Assembly (NCBI GenBank): GCA_030622395.1
Contig: JAUXGF010000134.1
Coordinates: 1 to 7,502, forward strand
Source of the DNA: Calditrichaceae bacterium
GTDB taxonomy: Bacteria > Calditrichota > Calditrichia > Calditrichales > Calditrichaceae
Length of the DNA stretch: 7,502 bases
Direction: 5' to 3'
Of this stretch, positions 4,978 to 7,502 are shown piece after piece. Every line of letters begins with the position of its first letter. The stretch's first letter is position 1. The notes under the pieces are model-generated. The model saw nothing but the letters and a program-made list of their open reading frames with translations, ran no database searches and was not told the DNA's origin. The position numbers were made by a program, and so were the translations under genes.

Positions 4978-6314
4978 TGCAACCATACGAAAACTACAAA
5001 GACAGTACTATTGAGTGGATTGGGGAAATTCCAGAAAACTGGAATGTGAAAAAAATTAAGTATATTTCTAAACTACAAGGTGGTTTTGCTTTTAAAAGCG
5101 ATGATTTCACCGAGATAGGTTTGCCCATAATTAGAATTGGGGATATTAAAGACAAAATAGTTTGGGATGCTTGTAAAAAAATTCCTGATACATTAAAAAT
5201 TCCTGAAGAATTTTTGCTTAAAATAAACGATACATTAATTGCGTTATCTGGCGCTACAACTGGTAAATCTTGTTTTCTGTCTGAAGAACCCATAAAGTCA
5301 TTTATAAACCAACGTGTTGCTAAAGTTAGTTTTGATAACAAATTATTGTATTTTAATATTTCTAGTGATTTTGTTCAGAAATTAATTTTTTTAACCGCTG
5401 ACGGTTCAGCACAAGAAAATATAAGTAATGCACAAATTGAAAATATCGTCGTTGCGTTTCCAAATTTAAAAGATGAACAAACCGCCATTGCCAATTACTT
5501 GGACCGCAAAACTGCCGAGCTTGACAACCTGATTGCCAAAAAAGAAAAACTGCTCGCGCTCTACGAAGAAGAAAAAACAGCCATCATCAACCGGGCGGTA
5601 ACCAGAGGCATTCCCCCTTTGAAGGGGGATAAAGGGGGATGTCCCGACACGCCAATGAAAGACAGCGGTATTGAGTGGCTGGGCGTAATTCCCGAGCATT
5701 GGGAAGTGAAAAGACTCAGATATATTGGAAATTGTCAAAATGGAATCAGTCAAGGGGCAGATTATTTTGGTTTTGGCTTTCCATTTGTAAGTTATGGTAA
5801 TGTTTACAAGAATATCGTTTTACCTGAGAAGGTTGAAGGTTTAGCTAACTCAACCGAATCCGATAAAATAAATTATTCTGTTAAGAAAGGGGATGTTTTA
5901 TTTACAAGGACGTCTGAAACGATTGAAGAAATTGGGATAGCATCAACTTGTTTTAAAACAATTGATAATGCTGTATTTGCTGGATTTTTGATACGATTTA
6001 GACCATTCGAAGAAAAACTATTCGAAGGATTTTCTAAATATTATTTTCGCGCTCAAATTCATAGGAGATTTTTTGTAAAAGAAATGAATCTTGTTACACG
6101 TGCGTCTTTAAGCCAAGAATTGCTTAAAAAATTACCAATTGTTCTTCCTTCTCTAACAGAACAGAAACAAATTGCAAACTATTTGGATAAACAAATCCTT
6201 GGAATTAATTCAAAAATCGAGAAAACAAAAAAAATTATAGAATTACAAAAAGAATTCCGCACGGCGCTCATCAGCGAAGCGGTAACCGGGAAAATAAAAG
6301 TAACGGAAATATAA
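4977..6314 (+). CDS. hsdS: Type I restriction-modification system specificity subunit HsdS
   Basis: A 445-residue subunit that recognises the bipartite DNA target and holds two HsdM. It shows the expected internal duplication. Each half begins with a target-recognition domain lead-in: DSTIEWIGEIPENWNVKKIKYI-like residues at 9-30, matched by DSGIEWLGVIPEHWEVKRLRYI-like residues at 229-250. Each half ends with a conserved helical spacer: DEQTAIANYLDRKTAELD from 166, through RAVTRG at 206-211, and EQKQIANYLDKQ at 395-406 through SEAVTG at 433-438. TRD1 is about 31-162 and TRD2 about 251-390; they are unlike each other, so an asymmetric recognition site is expected. The sequence cannot be read from the protein. 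Residues 212-221 between spacer 1 and TRD2 come from a palindromic repeat. The start has an AAGGTG site 8 nt upstream within hsdM, and the gene is coupled to hsdM by a 1-nt overlap. Confidence 0.96.
   Translation: MQPYENYKDSTIEWIGEIPENWNVKKIKYISKLQGGFAFKSDDFTEIGLPIIRIGDIKDKIVWDACKKIPDTLKIPEEFLLKINDTLIALSGATTGKSCFLSEEPIKSFINQRVAKVSFDNKLLYFNISSDFVQKLIFLTADGSAQENISNAQIENIVVAFPNLKDEQTAIANYLDRKTAELDNLIAKKEKLLALYEEEKTAIINRAVTRGIPPLKGDKGGCPDTPMKDSGIEWLGVIPEHWEVKRLRYIGNCQNGISQGADYFGFGFPFVSYGNVYKNIVLPEKVEGLANSTESDKINYSVKKGDVLFTRTSETIEEIGIASTCFKTIDNAVFAGFLIRFRPFEEKLFEGFSKYYFRAQIHRRFFVKEMNLVTRASLSQELLKKLPIVLPSLTEQKQIANYLDKQILGINSKIEKTKKIIELQKEFRTALISEAVTGKIKVTEI
5611..5642 (+). repeat. Palindromic mini-element inside hsdS, in frame
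   Basis: TTCCCCCTTTGAAGGGGG (5611-5628), ATAAA, then GGGGGATGT (5634-5642). This is the same element as in hsdM but in the opposite orientation. It encodes most of IPPLKGDKGGC (residues 212-222), directly after the conserved RAVTRG end of the first helical spacer and before the PMKDSGIEWLG lead-in of TRD2. In HsdS relatives known to me this junction is only a few residues, so the element lengthens the linker between spacer and TRD2. Confidence 0.8.
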
Positions 6315-6316
6315 TT

Positions 6317-7336
6317 ATGGGAAAAAATTTAACCACATCAGCCATCGACCGGCAGAACATCTTAAACAACCGTTATGCAATTGAGGCCATTCAGAAAGAA
6401 ACAGGTTTTAAAGCAATCGTCTATAATAATGAATTTATTTTCAGTAAAGAACAGCTTGCCCGCTTTTTTGAAGTTGATGAAAGAACAATAGAGCGCTATT
6501 TAGAAAAACATTCGGAAGAGCTTGCTAAAAACGGCTATAAAGTCTTACGGGGCAAGGAACTAAAAATATTTAAGTTATGGCTTGCAGAACACGATGTGAG
6601 CGACATCAATGTCGCTCACAAAGTTGTGAACATTGGCCTGTTCAATTTTCGCGCTTTTTTAAATCTAACAATGCTTTTAGTAGAAAGCGAAAAAGCCCGG
6701 ATATTGCGCAGCGCCATATTAGATATTGTTATCGATACAATCAATAAAAAAACCGGCGGCGGCACAAAATATATCAATCAAAAAGATGAAGATTTTGTGG
6801 TGAATTTCTTAAAAGGTGAAGACTACCGCAGGGAATATACTGATGCTTTGCGCGACTATGTGAATATGGGCAAGGTTAAATATGCTATCTATACAGATAA
6901 GATTTACAGAAGCATTTTTAAAGAAAATACTCAGGAATATCGAAAAATCCTGCGCCTGCATTCCAAAGAAAATGTACGCCAAACAATGTATAGTGAAGTG
7001 TTGCGTTTAATTTCCAGCTATGAAGCCGGTTTTGCCGAAGAATTAAAAAAAGCTTTTGAGCAGCTTGGACGTAAACTTGAGCCTTTTGAAGTTGATCAGC
7101 TCTTTGCGAATTTTGAGAATCACCGCTTATGGATTCCACAGGTGGAAGACGCCCGCTTAAAAATGGCCAGCCGTGATTTGGGATTTAGAGAAGCGCTGCA
7201 TCTAAAATTAAAAGATTATATTTCCGCTATCCCGCCCGAAGATTTTGAGAAATTTATCGGTGAAAAAAGTAAAACTTTGGAAGAACAGTTAAAAGCCGCG
7301 GAAGATGTTTTCAAACGGTTGAAGGAAAGAGAGTAG
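6317..7336 (+). CDS. RhuM/antirepressor-like DNA-binding protein in the R-M operon
   Basis: A 339-residue cytosolic protein. Residues 40-75 (FIFSKEQLARFFEVDERTIERYLEKH) form a helix-turn-helix-like segment similar to the N terminus of RhuM and phage ORF6N/antirepressor proteins. Residues 107-140 (IGLFNFRAFLNLTMLLVESE, then KARILRSAILDIV) match the block seen in that protein group. Residues 187-235 (AIYTDKIYRSIF, QEYRKILRL, KENVRQTM) resemble the C-terminal module shared by KilA/Bro/DinD-type proteins. The end (about 305-339) is a charged, probably coiled-coil tail. Proteins of this type often lie beside Doc/Fic genes and inside type I R-M loci. The role is not established: antitoxin, transcriptional regulator of the operon, or defence accessory are all possible. 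It begins 2 nt after hsdS and ends 5 nt before the Doc-like gene, indicating one transcript. A perfect hairpin lies within codons 93-102. Confidence 0.85.
   Translation: MGKNLTTSAIDRQNILNNRYAIEAIQKETGFKAIVYNNEFIFSKEQLARFFEVDERTIERYLEKHSEELAKNGYKVLRGKELKIFKLWLAEHDVSDINVAHKVVNIGLFNFRAFLNLTMLLVESEKARILRSAILDIVIDTINKKTGGGTKYINQKDEDFVVNFLKGEDYRREYTDALRDYVNMGKVKYAIYTDKIYRSIFKENTQEYRKILRLHSKENVRQTMYSEVLRLISSYEAGFAEELKKAFEQLGRKLEPFEVDQLFANFENHRLWIPQVEDARLKMASRDLGFREALHLKLKDYISAIPPEDFEKFIGEKSKTLEEQLKAAEDVFKRLKERE
6595..6620. repeat. Perfect 12-bp-stem hairpin inside the RhuM-like gene
   Basis: TGTGAGCGACAT at 6595-6606 is the exact reverse complement of ATGTCGCTCACA at 6609-6620, with a 2-nt CA loop. 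It lies in codons for DVSDINVAH (about residues 93-101), between the HTH region and the conserved FNFRAFLNL block. No T run follows, so it is not a standard terminator. A stem this long with a 2-nt loop is very unlikely by chance in 7.5 kb. It could be an operator for the encoded protein, an mRNA structure, or part of a chromosomal palindrome family. Confidence 0.7.
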
Positions 7337-7341
7337 GCCTG

Positions 7342-7502
7342 ATGATTTATATTAGTATTGATCAGGCAATCGAAATCCACAAAAAAACTGTTGAAATAAG
7401 CGGCGGCGGTTCGGATGGTATTCTTAACGCCGGAAGATTAGAAAGTGTTTTAGAGCATATTCAACCTGACGACTACTATCCGATTTTTGATGGCAAGGTG
7501 AC
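7342..7502 (+). CDS. Doc/Fic-family (death-on-curing-like) protein, N-terminal part
   Basis: Partial: 53 codons are visible before the window ends, with no stop. Translation begins MIYISIDQAIEIHKKTVEIS, then GGGSDGILNAGRLESVLEHIQ. The pattern of a short strand, a helix with an I-H-x3 element, a glycine-rich G-G-S-x-G-I-x(3)-G-R-L-E-S turn and a helix is the typical opening of Doc-type Fic proteins. These modify target proteins by transferring a nucleotide-derived group (Doc itself phosphorylates EF-Tu). The catalytic HxFx(D/N)GNKR motif would lie beyond the window, so activity cannot be judged. The ATG at 7342 is preceded by GAGAG with 8 nt spacing and lies 5 nt after the RhuM-like stop. A toxin-like partner of the upstream protein is likely but inferred. 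Confidence 0.8.
   Translation, partial: MIYISIDQAIEIHKKTVEISGGGSDGILNAGRLESVLEHIQPDDYYPIFDGKV

Noticed and set aside
5001..5712. Direct repeats in hsdS as evidence of a fused or duplicated pseudogene
   Set aside because: Two TRD-plus-spacer halves are the normal architecture of HsdS, and the frame is intact.

Overview
This is an AT-rich bacterial chromosomal window with two parts. The left part (1-2508) holds three poorly characterised genes separated by repeat-rich spacers. The right part (3127-7502) holds a tightly packed type I restriction-modification operon with two accessory genes. The mix of AT-rich genes, GC-rich palindromic intergenic repeats, heptamer tandem repeats and weak or absent Shine-Dalgarno sites suggests a Bacteroidota/Ignavibacteriota/Calditrichota-type genome (FCB group). 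This is an impression from sequence style only, because no taxonomic marker gene is present.

Layout. 21-161 holds two short arrays of a 7-bp repeat in opposite orientation around a GC-rich hairpin. 237-869 encodes a helical, possibly HEAT-like protein of unknown function. 870-1105 is a spacer with a promoter-like motif and the first copy of a hairpin-rich dispersed repeat. 1106-2095 encodes a TPR lipoprotein, followed closely by a small protein of unknown function (2122-2508). 2509-3126 has no convincing gene; it holds a second heptamer array, a probable intrinsic terminator, the second copy of the dispersed repeat (enlarged by a nested hairpin), and an AT-rich leader with a 12-bp palindrome upstream of hsdM.

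From 3127, hsdM (methyltransferase subunit), hsdS (specificity subunit), a RhuM/antirepressor-like DNA-binding protein and the start of a Doc/Fic-family gene follow on one strand, with junctions of -1, +2 and +5 nt. This indicates one transcript. HsdM and HsdS would form the sequence-specific adenine methyltransferase. The restriction subunit HsdR is not in the window and is expected downstream. The RhuM-like and Doc-like pair looks like a toxin-antitoxin-type or regulatory cassette carried inside the R-M operon.

Most notable: (1) the same GC-rich mini-palindrome lies in frame inside both hsdM and hsdS, in opposite orientation, which looks like protein-coding insertions of a mobile palindromic repeat; (2) a perfect 12-bp-stem hairpin lies inside the RhuM-like gene; (3) the two variable domains of hsdS differ in composition from its conserved segments.
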